Shown here: piece after piece, positions 39,970 through 49,584 of the stretch
Numbering within the stretch: the stretch's first letter is position 1
How the letters are laid out: each line of letters opens with the position of its first letter
Assembly: GCA_049642465.1 (NCBI GenBank)
Contig: JBAROV010000049.1
Coordinates: forward strand, 1-64,000
Direction: 5' to 3'
Length of the DNA stretch: 64,000 bases
DNA from: CAWDPQ01 sp049642465
GTDB taxonomy: Bacteria > Acidobacteriota > Vicinamibacteria > Vicinamibacterales > 2-12-FULL-66-21
Position numbers and translations under genes: made by a program
Notes under the pieces: model-generated
The model's input: the letters and a program-made list of their open reading frames with translations, nothing else
Database searches by the model: none
What the model was told of the DNA's origin: nothing

Positions 39970-41216
39970 CGAACACGCACAGGCGCACGCGGCGTCTACT
40001 CCGCGAATGCTTCACACGGATAGTACTGGTGACCGCGCTCGCGGGCCTGTATCCCGCGCCAGCACGCGCGCAAACGTATCCGGCACCGCCGGATCCGGAG
40101 GAAAACGCACGTATTCGCATGGGCCCCGTGTCGGTTCGCCCGACGTTCATCCTGCGCGACGTCGGCGTCGACTCCAACGTGTTCAACGAAAGCGGCAGCC
40201 CGCGGCAGGACTTCAGCGCCACCACCGGCGCCAAGGTGGATGTTGGGCTGCGCCTGAATCGAATCGTGGCGACATACGCCAGCACATTCGAGTACATCTA
40301 CTTCCAGGAATTCAAGTCCGAACGCGGTTCAAACCGTGCGTCCACCGGTCGCGTCGATTTTCTGCTCGGCCGACTCCGTCCCTACGCGCTGGCCTCGATC
40401 GCGGATTCACACGAGCGCCCGAACACCGAAATCGACGCCCGAGCCCACCGCCGCGAAACACGATATGGCGGAGGGGCAGGTCTGCTGCTCTTTGCGCACA
40501 CATCGCTCACGGCGGCGTACAAGCGGTCGAACGCCACGTATGCGGACGATGAACTGTTCGGTGGTGTGACGCTGGCCGACGCATTGAATACTGAAACCGA
40601 GACGGTGACTGGCGGTATCGAGCTGGAATTGACGCCGCTGACGTCGGTATCGTTCGATGTCGAGCAGACCAAGGATCGGTTCACACGATCGCCGGGCCGC
40701 GACGCCGACACGCGACGGTACGGCGCAACCGTCACATTTCAGCCAGCCGCGCTGATCTCGGGCCGTGCCCAGATCGCCTATCGAGATTTCCAGCCATTGA
40801 CCAACGAAATTCCCGAGATGAGCGGTATCGCTGCCGCGGTTGCGCTGGCCTATTCGTTCCGCGATCAGATGCGAGTGGCGGTCACGCTCGATCACGACAT
40901 CCGCTACTCGTTCGCGGATCTGACGCCCTACTATCTCTCCACCTCTGCACGCGTGACGCTCACGCAGCGCATTCATGGTCCGGTCGATGTCGAGTTGGTC
41001 GGCGGCGGAGATCGGCTTCGCTACGAGCCGCGTGTGGATGCGGAAACTGCCGCCCACAAGGACAAGCTCCGCATCGTCGGCGGTGGTATCGGCTATCGGC
41101 TCGGCAACAACTCACGACTCGCGGTGAATTACGAGCACACGGAACGATCCTCGCCCGTGGAGGAACGGCGCTACACCCGCCGTCGCATCTTTGGTTCTTT
41201 CACTTACGGATTCTGA
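39966..41216 (+). CDS. Outer-membrane beta-barrel protein of the exopolysaccharide operon (BBP2-like)
   Basis: The start at 39966 overlaps the regulator stop and yields 416 residues with a twin-Arg-rich N-terminus and signal segment (ECFTRIVLVTALAGLYPAPARA). The mature protein begins with VRPTFILRDVGVDSNVFNESG, typical of BBP2-type barrels found in exopolysaccharide loci (EpsL-like). Alternating strands then run to a terminal RRIFGSFTYGF. It may form an outer-membrane pore or guide for the polymer alongside the Wza homologue. A more exact family needs a profile search. Confidence 0.78.
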   Translation: MTNTHRRTRRLLRECFTRIVLVTALAGLYPAPARAQTYPAPPDPEENARIRMGPVSVRPTFILRDVGVDSNVFNESGSPRQDFSATTGAKVDVGLRLNRIVATYASTFEYIYFQEFKSERGSNRASTGRVDFLLGRLRPYALASIADSHERPNTEIDARAHRRETRYGGGAGLLLFAHTSLTAAYKRSNATYADDELFGGVTLADALNTETETVTGGIELELTPLTSVSFDVEQTKDRFTRSPGRDADTRRYGATVTFQPAALISGRAQIAYRDFQPLTNEIPEMSGIAAAVALAYSFRDQMRVAVTLDHDIRYSFADLTPYYLSTSARVTLTQRIHGPVDVELVGGGDRLRYEPRVDAETAAHKDKLRIVGGGIGYRLGNNSRLAVNYEHTERSSPVEERRYTRRRIFGSFTYGF

Positions 41217-41218
41217 AC

Positions 41219-42079
41219 ATGGCCGCCATTGCACTCCTCGCACTGTTGCTGCAAACGCAGACGCCAGCCTCGCCTGCCGGCGCCGCCACACCGCCCGCGA
41301 TCGACGCGCGAACGCAGGCGCAGGCGCAGCCTGACTACGTCGTCGGCACGCAGGACGTCCTCAGCATCTCGATGCTGGGCGAAGCGGACCTCACGCGAAC
41401 GGTCGCCGTGGATGCCGACGGCACCTTCGACTATCCATACGTCGGCCGGGTGAAGGCTGGTGGATTGACCCTGAGGTCCATCAAAACAGTGATCGAAAAA
41501 CAACTCGTCCAGGGTGGTTACTTCGTCGCGCCACAGGTCACTGTCGAGGTGGCGAAATACCGCAGCCAGAATGTCTTTGTGCTCGGCGAAGTCCGGGTGC
41601 CCGGTCAGTATGCCCTCACCGGCAACATGTCGATCCTCCAGGTGCTTGCCGCGGCAGGCTCGCCAACCTCGACGGCCGCCGGCTACGTCGTCATCACCAG
41701 GCCGGTCGGCGTCGAACCCGCGCTGCCAGAGCCTGAGAGCGCGGGAGGCAGTTCGCTGCGCGTCAGCATGAACGAATTGCAGAACGGACAACTGCCTGAA
41801 GGCTTCTCGTTGAGGGACGGAGACAGCATCAACGTCCCGCGTGCGGAGAGCGTGTACGTCACCGGGTACGTCAAAGCGCCGGGTCCCTACGTGATCGAAG
41901 GGTCGCTCACTGTCATGCAGGTGATCGCGATGGCCGGTGGACCCACAGAACGAGGAGCCACCGGTCGCGTGAAGATCTTCCGTCGAGTGGGAGACAAGCT
42001 CGAAGAAGTCAAGAACGTTAGATTGAGCGACATGGTCAAGCCCGGCGACACGGTTCACGTTCCGCAGCGTTATTTCTGA
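41219..42079 (+). CDS. Wza-type polysaccharide export protein
   Basis: The 286-residue product has a short hydrophobic N-terminus (MAAIALLALLLQTQ) and the Poly_export domain (PDYVVGTQDVLSISMLGE, DGTFDYPYVGRVKAGGLTLRSI). Two SLBB domains follow (VFVLGEVRVPGQYALTGNMSILQVLAAAG and VYVTGYVKAPGPYVIEGSLTVMQVIAMAGG). It would form the periplasmic/outer-membrane channel for the polymer. No lipobox Cys is present and the signal segment is very short, unlike classic Wza lipoproteins, so it may rely on the neighbouring barrel for the outer-membrane step. Confidence 0.92.
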   Translation: MAAIALLALLLQTQTPASPAGAATPPAIDARTQAQAQPDYVVGTQDVLSISMLGEADLTRTVAVDADGTFDYPYVGRVKAGGLTLRSIKTVIEKQLVQGGYFVAPQVTVEVAKYRSQNVFVLGEVRVPGQYALTGNMSILQVLAAAGSPTSTAAGYVVITRPVGVEPALPEPESAGGSSLRVSMNELQNGQLPEGFSLRDGDSINVPRAESVYVTGYVKAPGPYVIEGSLTVMQVIAMAGGPTERGATGRVKIFRRVGDKLEEVKNVRLSDMVKPGDTVHVPQRYF

Positions 42080-42084
42080 TCGAC

Positions 42085-43209
42085 GTGCGGATCGTTCACG
42101 TTGCCGGCGGCGATCTATATGGCGGCATCGAGCGCATGCTGGCCACGTTTGCGGCGACGAAGAACGCCAGGATCCGGCAGCAGTTTGCGGTGTCACCCGC
42201 AGGCCGGCTCTACCGCGAGCTGCAGGACGTGCGAGCGGAAGTCGTCTCCTTGCCCCGCGCGCGGGCGTCACGGCCATGGACGGTCCTTGCGGCGCGAGGC
42301 GGATTCAAGCGGCTGCTCACGGATTTGAATCCCGACGTCGCGATCTTTCATGGCTCCTGGACACACGCGATCTTTGCGCCAGTCGCGCGAGCGCTCGGAC
42401 GGATCGTGGCGTTCTGGCAGCACGCACCGATCACCAACCCGGCGTGGCCCGATCGGTGGGCATCCTGGACACGGCCAGACGTGCAGATTGCAAACAGCCG
42501 ATTCACGGCGTCGGTTCCCGCGTTTTCCGGCCTCACCCCGCGCGTCGTCTACTGTCCTGTTCTGCCAGTTGAGACGCTATCGACCGCGGAGCGTGCCGCC
42601 GCGCGACACCAATTCGGATGCCGAGATACCGAGGTCGTCGTCCTGATGGCTGCGCGCCTTGAAGCGTGGAAGGGCCACTCCGTCCTGATTGAAGCAGCAA
42701 GGCATGTGGCTGTGGACGCCGTCAAGTTCTGGATTGCCGGTGGCGTACAGCGTCCCGTCGAACGGCCTTACCTCGAGCAACTCGAACGGGAGACGGCCTC
42801 CGTGCCATCTCGCAACGTCACGTTGCTCGGCCAACGAGACGACATGCACCGGCTGATGGCGCTGGCGGACGTGTACTGCCAGCCGAACATCGCACCGGAA
42901 CCGTTCGGGCTCGCCATTGCAGAGGCGATGAGCGCCGGACTGCCTTGCGTGGTGTCCCGCGCCGGCGGAGCGTCGGAACTGGTCACCGACGACTGCGGGA
43001 TCTTGACCTCACCGGGTGATGCGCTTGGCGTCGCCAACGCGCTGCAAACACTGATCACGGATCGCCCGCGCCGGATGGCTATGGGCGCTGCAGCAAAGCT
43101 TCGGGTGGCGACGTTGACCGACGCGGTTGCCCGTGTCGAAGAGCTCGCTGACGTCCTCAACCTGACGCCCGCCCACGCGACCGTGCAGCCGAGGGCGACG
43201 GTTGTCTGA
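42085..43209 (+). CDS. GT4 glycosyltransferase
   Basis: The 374-residue enzyme starts with GTG (MRIVHVAGGDLYGGIERML) five bases after the export gene. The GT-B fold shows an N-terminal acceptor domain, then VVVLMAARLEAWKGHSVLIEA and the donor-site motif EPFGLAIAEAMSAGLPCV (the E-x7-E signature of GT4 retaining enzymes). It probably transfers a sugar from a nucleotide donor to the growing lipid-linked repeat unit. The sugar is not predictable. The next gene starts eight bases before its end. Confidence 0.88.
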   Translation: MRIVHVAGGDLYGGIERMLATFAATKNARIRQQFAVSPAGRLYRELQDVRAEVVSLPRARASRPWTVLAARGGFKRLLTDLNPDVAIFHGSWTHAIFAPVARALGRIVAFWQHAPITNPAWPDRWASWTRPDVQIANSRFTASVPAFSGLTPRVVYCPVLPVETLSTAERAAARHQFGCRDTEVVVLMAARLEAWKGHSVLIEAARHVAVDAVKFWIAGGVQRPVERPYLEQLERETASVPSRNVTLLGQRDDMHRLMALADVYCQPNIAPEPFGLAIAEAMSAGLPCVVSRAGGASELVTDDCGILTSPGDALGVANALQTLITDRPRRMAMGAAAKLRVATLTDAVARVEELADVLNLTPAHATVQPRATVV

Positions 43210-44425
43210 CGTCAGTTCCGTACAAGACAGCGTCGAGCATCTGGTTTGCGTGACAACGTCCGCCGAACTCGGCGGAGCGGAAACGAGTCTGCTGACGTTG
43301 CTGCGTGCGCTTCGCCGAATCGTACCTCGCTGGACAATCACGATCATCGCGCCGGACAAGGGCGCCTTTCTGGATCGCTGTCGAGACGACGGTTTCGGCG
43401 TGCGCGTCATTCCTTATCCGCAGACGGTGGCGACACTGGGTGAACCCAACGGAGCAAACACCGGAAGGCTCGCCAATGCGTGGAACCTGAGCCGCGCGGC
43501 CGTCTCGATGTGGCCGTATCTGCAGCGCCTTCGGAACGAACTGAAAGAACTGTGCGCGACCATCGTGCACAGCAACGGGATCAAGGCACACGTGGCGACC
43601 GCATTCACGACTGACAAGCGGGCGCGGCTGGTGTGGCACGTGCACGAATACGTCGGCGCGAGGAAGGTGACGACACGTCTGCTGCGCGAACTCTCGAGCG
43701 GGCCAGCCGCGGTTGTCGTCAATTCCGACTCCGTACGACAGGACGTCGAAAACGCGCTGGGACGCCAACGCCAAATTCGGCGGATCCACAATGCCGTGGA
43801 CCTGGCGCTTTTCTGCCCGTCCGGGGATGCGCTCGATCTCGCTGAGTTGTCCGGCCTGACGTCGGACGCCGGCCTCGTTCGCATCGGTCTGGTCGCAACG
43901 TTCGGACGGTGGAAGGGGCACGACGTGTTCCTCGACGCACTCGCTCAGCTCTCGACGGATTTGCCCGTCCGCGGCTACGTGATCGGCGGTCCCGTCTACC
44001 AGACATCCGGCAGTCAACGAACGCTCGCGGAACTCCGAACGTACGCCGCCCAGCGAGGCCTCGGGGGCCGCGTGGGGTTTACCGGTCACATCGCCAATGT
44101 TCCTGCCGCGATGCGTGCGCTGGACGTCGTCGTTCACGCCAGCACCTGCCCCGAGCCGTTCGGGATGGTGATCGCCGAAGGCATGGCAACGGGCCGCGCC
44201 GTCGCCGCTGTGCGGAATGGAGGCGCGCAAGAGCTCTTTGAAGAAGAGGTCGACGCGTTGGGCCACGAAATGGGGAATGCCAGGGACCTGGCGCGTCAGC
44301 TCCGGCGGCTGGTGACTGACCCGATCCTCCGACGATCGCTGAGCGAGTCGGCGCGGCCGGCAGCCGAACGCCGTTTCTCCCCCGAGCGAATGGCGACCGA
44401 GTTCCTTCAGGTGTACACCGGATGA
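43202..44425 (+). CDS. GT4 glycosyltransferase
   Basis: The 407-residue GT-B enzyme is read from a TTG at 43202; a GTG at 43250 directly before TTSAELGGAETSLL is an alternative start. It carries VRIGLVATFGRWKGHDVFLDAL and the donor motif EPFGMVIAEGMATGRAV. Several Arg-rich stretches lie in the acceptor domain (RALRRIVPRW). It overlaps both neighbours and belongs to the coupled exopolysaccharide chain. Confidence 0.87.
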   Translation: MSDVSSVQDSVEHLVCVTTSAELGGAETSLLTLLRALRRIVPRWTITIIAPDKGAFLDRCRDDGFGVRVIPYPQTVATLGEPNGANTGRLANAWNLSRAAVSMWPYLQRLRNELKELCATIVHSNGIKAHVATAFTTDKRARLVWHVHEYVGARKVTTRLLRELSSGPAAVVVNSDSVRQDVENALGRQRQIRRIHNAVDLALFCPSGDALDLAELSGLTSDAGLVRIGLVATFGRWKGHDVFLDALAQLSTDLPVRGYVIGGPVYQTSGSQRTLAELRTYAAQRGLGGRVGFTGHIANVPAAMRALDVVVHASTCPEPFGMVIAEGMATGRAVAAVRNGGAQELFEEEVDALGHEMGNARDLARQLRRLVTDPILRRSLSESARPAAERRFSPERMATEFLQVYTG

Positions 44426-45768
44426 TCTCGATAGCGTTGTGCGCCGCGAGCTTCGTCGCGTGCTTTCAGATAGCGCGCCGTTCGCTTGTCGGCGGCCTTT
44501 GCGCCGTCCTGAGCGTCGGCTATGTCTACGGGATCGTTCGCGCGAACCTTCCCGACGGCTTCTCGCACCTGCTCTTCGACTGTGGTGTGCTCGGCCTCTA
44601 CGCCGCGCAGATCTGGCGCCGTCAGCCCGTGTGGCAGGGGATCCGCTCCGAAGACCTGCGAAACTGGATCGTCGTGCTGATCGCGTGGCCGGTGCTGTTG
44701 TTCTTTTCGCTCCGGCAGGACCCGCTCATTCAAATCGTCGGCCTTCGCGGCAATATCTTTCTGATTCCGTTCATCATCCTGGGCGCGAGACTGACTGGCG
44801 ATGACATTTACAAGCTTGCGCTGTGGCTGTCGCTCAGTAACGTTGCGGCCGGCGTGTTCGGGCTCGTCCAATTCGCTGTGGGCGTCGAGCCGTTTTTTCC
44901 GCACAACGCCGTCACCGACATCATCTATCGCAGCAAAGACCTCGCTGATTACACGGCGTATCGCATCCCGTCCTCGTTCAGCAGCGCCCACGCCTACGCT
45001 GCGACGATGGTGATGACGATTCCGATTATCGCTGGCGCATGGGTACAGCCGCATTACGGGAAGTGGCAGGCACGCCTGATGAGCGCTGCCCTGCTCGTGT
45101 CCATGCTCGGCGTGTTCATGTCGGCCACGCGTCTCAATGCGCTGATTCTCTTCGTGTTGGTGATGACCACCGTCTTCAGTGGACGACTGCCTGGCGCGTA
45201 TCGGTTCCGCTACTTGATCGTCGTGGCCGCCGTCGCCTACGTCGTCGCCGGCGAAGAGCGCTTCCAACGCTTTACGACGCTTCAGGATCCCGAATTCCTT
45301 TCCGAACGGCTGGTTGGCAGCGTGAACCTGACGTTCGTCGAACTCGCCAAGCGGTACCCCCTGGGCAACGGGCTGGGCGGGGGGGGAACGAGCGTCCCGT
45401 ACTTCTTGCAGAACCGCATCCGGAACGTGGTCACGATGGAGAACGAATACGCACGCATCCTCCTGGAGTTGGGGTTGCCCGGGTTGTTGATGTGGGCGCT
45501 GTTCCTGGTCTGGGTGTTCACGAGGCCGCACGTACGAAAGACCGACATGTTCTACTTCGGCCGGCGTCTCGCCTACGTCGCGTGTGGATGTTCGTTCGCG
45601 CTGGGTTTGATTGGGGTGGGTCTCTTTACCTCGGTGCCGGCGACGACGCTGACGTTCCTGTTGACTGGATGGTTTGCGGTACGGGAAGTGAAGGTGCCTC
45701 CCCTTGCGCCGGAAAAGGGGACAGTCCCCGTTTCCGCGGTTCCGGCCACTTCCGGGAGCGTCAGTTGA
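44422..45768 (+). CDS. Wzy/O-antigen-ligase-like polymerase (first copy)
   Basis: The 448-residue polytopic protein has about ten to twelve membrane helices and a large external loop with SSFSSAHAYAATMVM, RYPLGNGLGGGG and NEYARILLELGLPGLLMW. The last two are hallmarks of the Wzy_C/O-antigen-ligase family. The predicted role is polymerising lipid-linked repeat units in the periplasm. Residues from about 430 (PEKGTVPVSAVP) are encoded by a dispersed palindromic repeat and look like a non-native tail. It overlaps the preceding and following genes by four bases. Confidence 0.87.
   Translation: MISIALCAASFVACFQIARRSLVGGLCAVLSVGYVYGIVRANLPDGFSHLLFDCGVLGLYAAQIWRRQPVWQGIRSEDLRNWIVVLIAWPVLLFFSLRQDPLIQIVGLRGNIFLIPFIILGARLTGDDIYKLALWLSLSNVAAGVFGLVQFAVGVEPFFPHNAVTDIIYRSKDLADYTAYRIPSSFSSAHAYAATMVMTIPIIAGAWVQPHYGKWQARLMSAALLVSMLGVFMSATRLNALILFVLVMTTVFSGRLPGAYRFRYLIVVAAVAYVVAGEERFQRFTTLQDPEFLSERLVGSVNLTFVELAKRYPLGNGLGGGGTSVPYFLQNRIRNVVTMENEYARILLELGLPGLLMWALFLVWVFTRPHVRKTDMFYFGRRLAYVACGCSFALGLIGVGLFTSVPATTLTFLLTGWFAVREVKVPPLAPEKGTVPVSAVPATSGSVS
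45710..45736. repeat. GGGGACAGTCCCC palindrome inside the 3' end of the wzy-like gene
   Basis: A 27-base imperfect palindrome (CGGAAAAGGGG...GTTTCCG) with the same core as the cluster at 34945-35038. Here it lies in frame within a coding region and specifies PEKGTVPVS. Confidence 0.85.
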
Positions 45769-46937
45769 GTCGCATCCCCTCGGAGTGGGTGATCGTCGCG
45801 GGCGGATTTCACGATCGTGGCGCGATGGATCGCGCCAATGCTGCGCTGGCGGCGCACCTGCTGCGGCAGGGCGCCCGCGTGCACCTCGTTGGGCACGACA
45901 TTGACGACCGGTTTCGTCGTGACGCCTACGCGCAGTGTTACGACGTTCCGCGCCCGCGCTCCGCAGCCCCCATCGCTGAATCGCTCTTGTCCCGGCGAGG
46001 GTTTTCGGTGGCGCTCCGGGTGACGACGGCGTGCCCGGAAGCGCGGGTTGTGGTCAACGGCGGAAACTGCCCGTGGCCGGACGTCAACTGGGTGCACGCC
46101 GTTCACGCCGCCTGGCCAGTGTGCGATGAAGGCGCGCCGGCGTGGGTGAAGGTCAAGCACCGAGCCGTGAAAGCGTTGGCGCGACGCCAGGAACGGGCGG
46201 CGTTGCGCGGCGCGCGGGTGGTGATTGCCAACTCACGTTCGACAGAACGCACGATCGTCGCGGCGGGTCTCGCCGGCGCGTCCGCCGTGCACACGGTATA
46301 TCTCGGATCGGACTCGTCGTGGTCGCGAGCCAGCGCCGGCGAGCGATGTAGCGCACGCGCATCATTCAACCTGACACAGCACGATCGAGTGGTGGTGTTT
46401 GTCGGCACGCTGGGATTCGACCTCAACAAAGGTTTCGACCTGTTGTGGGCTGCGTGGGAACGTCTGGTTGCGGCGGGCGATTGGAACGTTCGGTTGCTCG
46501 TTGCTGGCGCCGGCGGGCGACTGCCGTTCTGGCGTAGAGCCGCCGAACGGGCCGGTCTCGGTGGGCACGTGCACTTTCTCGGTCATACATCGCGAGTCCG
46601 CGAAGTGCTTGCTGCCGCCGATCTCCTCGTCAGCCCTGTTCGATACGAAGCCTACGGACTCAACGTGCAAGAGGCGCTCTGTCGAGGCACAGCGGTACTG
46701 GTCACGGGCAACGCGGGCATCGTCGAGCGTTTCGACGAAGAGCTCGAGGGCTCCGTGCTTCCAGTCGACGTCAGCAGCGATCAACTGGCCGAAACTCTTC
46801 GCGCCTGGGCCGGCGACGTCGAGGGTTGGCGTTTGCGTGCCGCTTCGACAGCAGCACGTCTTCAATCGCGCTCGTGGGATGACATGGCTGGGGAGATCGT
46901 GGCGTTTGCCGCCGATTCCACCGTGGTCCCGGCATGA
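45765..46937 (+). CDS. GT4 glycosyltransferase
   Basis: The start is the TTG at 45765, which shares bases with the TGA of the previous gene and has GGGAG six bases ahead. Longer readings would run antiparallel in sense through the polymerase gene. The 390-residue enzyme has DRVVVFVGTLGFDLNKGFDLLWAAWERL and the donor motif RYEAYGLNVQEALCRGTAVLV. An N-terminal GGFHDRGAMDRANAALAAHL segment forms the acceptor domain. Confidence 0.86.
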   Translation: MSRIPSEWVIVAGGFHDRGAMDRANAALAAHLLRQGARVHLVGHDIDDRFRRDAYAQCYDVPRPRSAAPIAESLLSRRGFSVALRVTTACPEARVVVNGGNCPWPDVNWVHAVHAAWPVCDEGAPAWVKVKHRAVKALARRQERAALRGARVVIANSRSTERTIVAAGLAGASAVHTVYLGSDSSWSRASAGERCSARASFNLTQHDRVVVFVGTLGFDLNKGFDLLWAAWERLVAAGDWNVRLLVAGAGGRLPFWRRAAERAGLGGHVHFLGHTSRVREVLAAADLLVSPVRYEAYGLNVQEALCRGTAVLVTGNAGIVERFDEELEGSVLPVDVSSDQLAETLRAWAGDVEGWRLRAASTAARLQSRSWDDMAGEIVAFAADSTVVPA

Positions 46938-48496
46938 GTTCGACTGGCATCCGGGCGATGACTCGAACTGAGCGATTCCTCGGCGGCTTCACGATCGGCT
47001 ACCTCCACATGGCGGTTGCGACGGCGGTCGGATTGTGGCTCACGCCATTTCTGCTGACGCGGCTCGGCGCCGACGCCTACGGGCTGTGGCTCGTTGGGAC
47101 GCAGGTCGTCGCCTATCTGCTGCTGATGGACCTTGGAATCGTTGCGCTGCTGCCCCGCGAGACCGCATACGTGACGGGACGCACCGGCCGGACTGATGCC
47201 CCGGAACTTGCCGCGCTCGTCGAACAGACGATGACGCTGGCGATCGCCCAGATGCCGCTGGTGCTCGCTGGCGCCATTGCGGTCGTGTGGTGGCTTCCAA
47301 CGTCCTGGCAACCGCTTCGAGTTCCGCTCGCGTTCGTACTGGGGATATTTGTCGCGACGTTCCCGCTCCGGACCTTTCAGGCCGCGCTCACCGGTCTTCA
47401 GGATCTCGCGTTTGTCGCTCGGGTGCAGTTCGGCGCGTGGGCTGCGGGCACCGTGCTGACGATCGTTCTCGTCTTGAATGGTTTTGCACTGGCTGCCATG
47501 GCCGTCGGCTGGTGTGTCACTCAGCTCTGCGTCGTCGGCGCCTGTGCCACGCGCATCCTCGTTCGTTTTCCGGCCGCGCGTCCCAGGCGACTCTCATTCG
47601 GGGATTCCGGATCCGCACGAAACTACGTCGCGCGGTCGTTCTGGGTCGCGGTCAGTCAGACGGCGCAGGTCTTTCTCAACGGGACGGATCTGATCCTCAT
47701 CGGCGGCCTCCTGGGACCGGCGGCCGTCGTTCCATACGCCTGCACGGGAAAGCTGATTGCCGTTCTCGCGAATCAACCGCAGTCAATCCTGCAGAGTGCG
47801 GCGCCCGCCCTGAGTGAGATCCGCCATTCGGGCGATCGCACTCGAATGTTTCAGGTGAGCGCCGCATTGTCACAAGCGACGCTTGCGCTCAGCGGCCTCG
47901 TCGCGTGCGTCGTGCTCAGCGTCAACCGCGGATTCGTCACCTGGTGGGTTGGCCCCGAACAGTTTGCCGGGGTCGGTCTCACGCTGCTCATGCTCGTCGC
48001 GATGATGGCCCGGCATTTCAACACGACGAACGTCTATGCGCTGTTTTGCTTCGGACACGAGCGCCGACTGGCACTGACCGCCCTGGCGGACGGACTCGTG
48101 ACGATCTCCGCTGGTGTCGTGTTGATTGCAACTTTCGGAATGTCTGGCGGCCCACTGGCCGCGATCGTTGCCGCACTCGTTGTCAGCGTTCCCCTCAATC
48201 TTCGCGCGCTGTCGGCAGAAACCGGCGTGAGCCGATTCGACCTGCTGGCGTCGCTCGCTCCGTGGGCCGTGCGCTTCACTCTGGTTGCCGCGGTGCTCGC
48301 CGCGGCCGCTGCCCTGGTTCAGCCGGCGACATTTGCCACCCTGGCACTCGCCGTGGCGGCCTCGGGGGGGATTTACGCAGTCGCGGTGGCTGGTTCGGTG
48401 CTGCACTCGCCAGCCGGCGTGTACCTGCAGCCGCTCCTCGCGAGCGCTGGCCGCCGATTTAATCCTGCGCGGTTGAGGCCACGGTGGCTGAGCTGA
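46934..48496 (+). CDS. Wzx-like flippase (MOP superfamily)
   Basis: The 520-residue protein has about 12-14 membrane helices in the polysaccharide-transporter pattern. It begins RFLGGFTIGYLHMAVATAVGLWLTPFLLTRLGADAYGLWLVG; later VAVSQTAQVFLNGTDLILIGGLLG and VPYACTGKLIAVLANQPQS follow. It should flip lipid-linked repeat units across the inner membrane for the polymerase. It overlaps the upstream glycosyltransferase by ATGA and the next gene by 13 bases. Confidence 0.88.
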   Translation: MSSTGIRAMTRTERFLGGFTIGYLHMAVATAVGLWLTPFLLTRLGADAYGLWLVGTQVVAYLLLMDLGIVALLPRETAYVTGRTGRTDAPELAALVEQTMTLAIAQMPLVLAGAIAVVWWLPTSWQPLRVPLAFVLGIFVATFPLRTFQAALTGLQDLAFVARVQFGAWAAGTVLTIVLVLNGFALAAMAVGWCVTQLCVVGACATRILVRFPAARPRRLSFGDSGSARNYVARSFWVAVSQTAQVFLNGTDLILIGGLLGPAAVVPYACTGKLIAVLANQPQSILQSAAPALSEIRHSGDRTRMFQVSAALSQATLALSGLVACVVLSVNRGFVTWWVGPEQFAGVGLTLLMLVAMMARHFNTTNVYALFCFGHERRLALTALADGLVTISAGVVLIATFGMSGGPLAAIVAALVVSVPLNLRALSAETGVSRFDLLASLAPWAVRFTLVAAVLAAAAALVQPATFATLALAVAASGGIYAVAVAGSVLHSPAGVYLQPLLASAGRRFNPARLRPRWLS

Positions 48497-49584
48497 GCGT
48501 CGCGCATCTGGTGCCCGCGCCGTTCGATCCCACCGATGGGATCGTTGGCGGGGCGGAACGCTACGCCTTTGAGCTGGCGCGCCACATGTCGGATCGTGTC
48601 ATGACACGACTGGTGACGTTTGGACCGGTGGCGCGGAGCGAACGGGTTGGACACCTCGACATCACGGTGCTGGATGACGCGTACTACCTGCGGGGTCAGC
48701 GGACGAATCCGCTCGCGCTTGCGCTGCCGAATGCCCTGCGAAGGGCCTCGGTCATCCATTGCCATCAACAACACGTGATGGCCAGCAGCGTCGCGGCAGC
48801 GTTTGCGCGTCTCACCGGCCGCCGCGTGTTCGTCACCGATCTCGGCGGCGGTGGCTTCGACGTCTCGACCTTCGTGTCGACCGACCGCTGGTACCACGGA
48901 CACCTGCACATCAGCGAGTACTCGCGGCAGGTCGCCGGACACGCCAACTCGCCCACGGCGCACGTGATCTTTGGCGGCGTCGATACGATGCGATTCTCGC
49001 CCAACGGGCACGTCTCGGATCGGACGTCCAGTGACGAGCGAGCCGTCCTGTTTGTCGGGCGGCTGCTGCCGCACAAAGGGATTCACGATCTGATCGACGC
49101 CATCGCTCCAAGCGTCCCTCTTCGTATCGTCGGGCACGCGTTGGATCCGGACTATCTGAAAACACTTCGGGCGAGGGCCGCCGGCAAGCGAGTGACGTTC
49201 GTTCACGATGCAGACGATGAGGCATTGGTCGAGGAGTACCGGCGGGCGGCCTGCGTCGTGCTGCCCAGTGTGTACACGACGCCGGACGGACAGACGACGA
49301 ACGTGCCTGAGCTTCTCGGCCAGACGCTACTCGAAGCGATGGCGTGCGCCAGACCGGTCGTGTGCACGGCGGTTGCGAGCATGCCAGAGGTCGTGATCCA
49401 CGGAGAAAACGGTTTCGTCGTGCCTCCGAACAATCCCCTCGCACTTGGTGCGTCGATTGACGCCATCGTCGCCGATCCGGTTCGAGGGGATGCGATGGGA
49501 CGCGCCGGGCGTCAACGGGTCCTCGATCGATTCCGGTGGGAACAGGTTGTCGATCGCTGCCTCGAGGCGTATGGCGCTGCCTGA
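48484..49584 (+). CDS. GT4 glycosyltransferase
   Basis: The 366-residue enzyme starts at a GTG inside the flippase gene (MAELSVAHLVPAPFDPTDGIVGGAERYAFELARHM). It contains AVLFVGRLLPHKGIHDLIDAI and the donor motif VPELLGQTLLEAMACARPVV, with a conserved acidic pair. It is one of a series of coupled GT-B enzymes. The acceptor and sugar are unknown. Confidence 0.87.
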   Translation: MAELSVAHLVPAPFDPTDGIVGGAERYAFELARHMSDRVMTRLVTFGPVARSERVGHLDITVLDDAYYLRGQRTNPLALALPNALRRASVIHCHQQHVMASSVAAAFARLTGRRVFVTDLGGGGFDVSTFVSTDRWYHGHLHISEYSRQVAGHANSPTAHVIFGGVDTMRFSPNGHVSDRTSSDERAVLFVGRLLPHKGIHDLIDAIAPSVPLRIVGHALDPDYLKTLRARAAGKRVTFVHDADDEALVEEYRRAACVVLPSVYTTPDGQTTNVPELLGQTLLEAMACARPVVCTAVASMPEVVIHGENGFVVPPNNPLALGASIDAIVADPVRGDAMGRAGRQRVLDRFRWEQVVDRCLEAYGAA

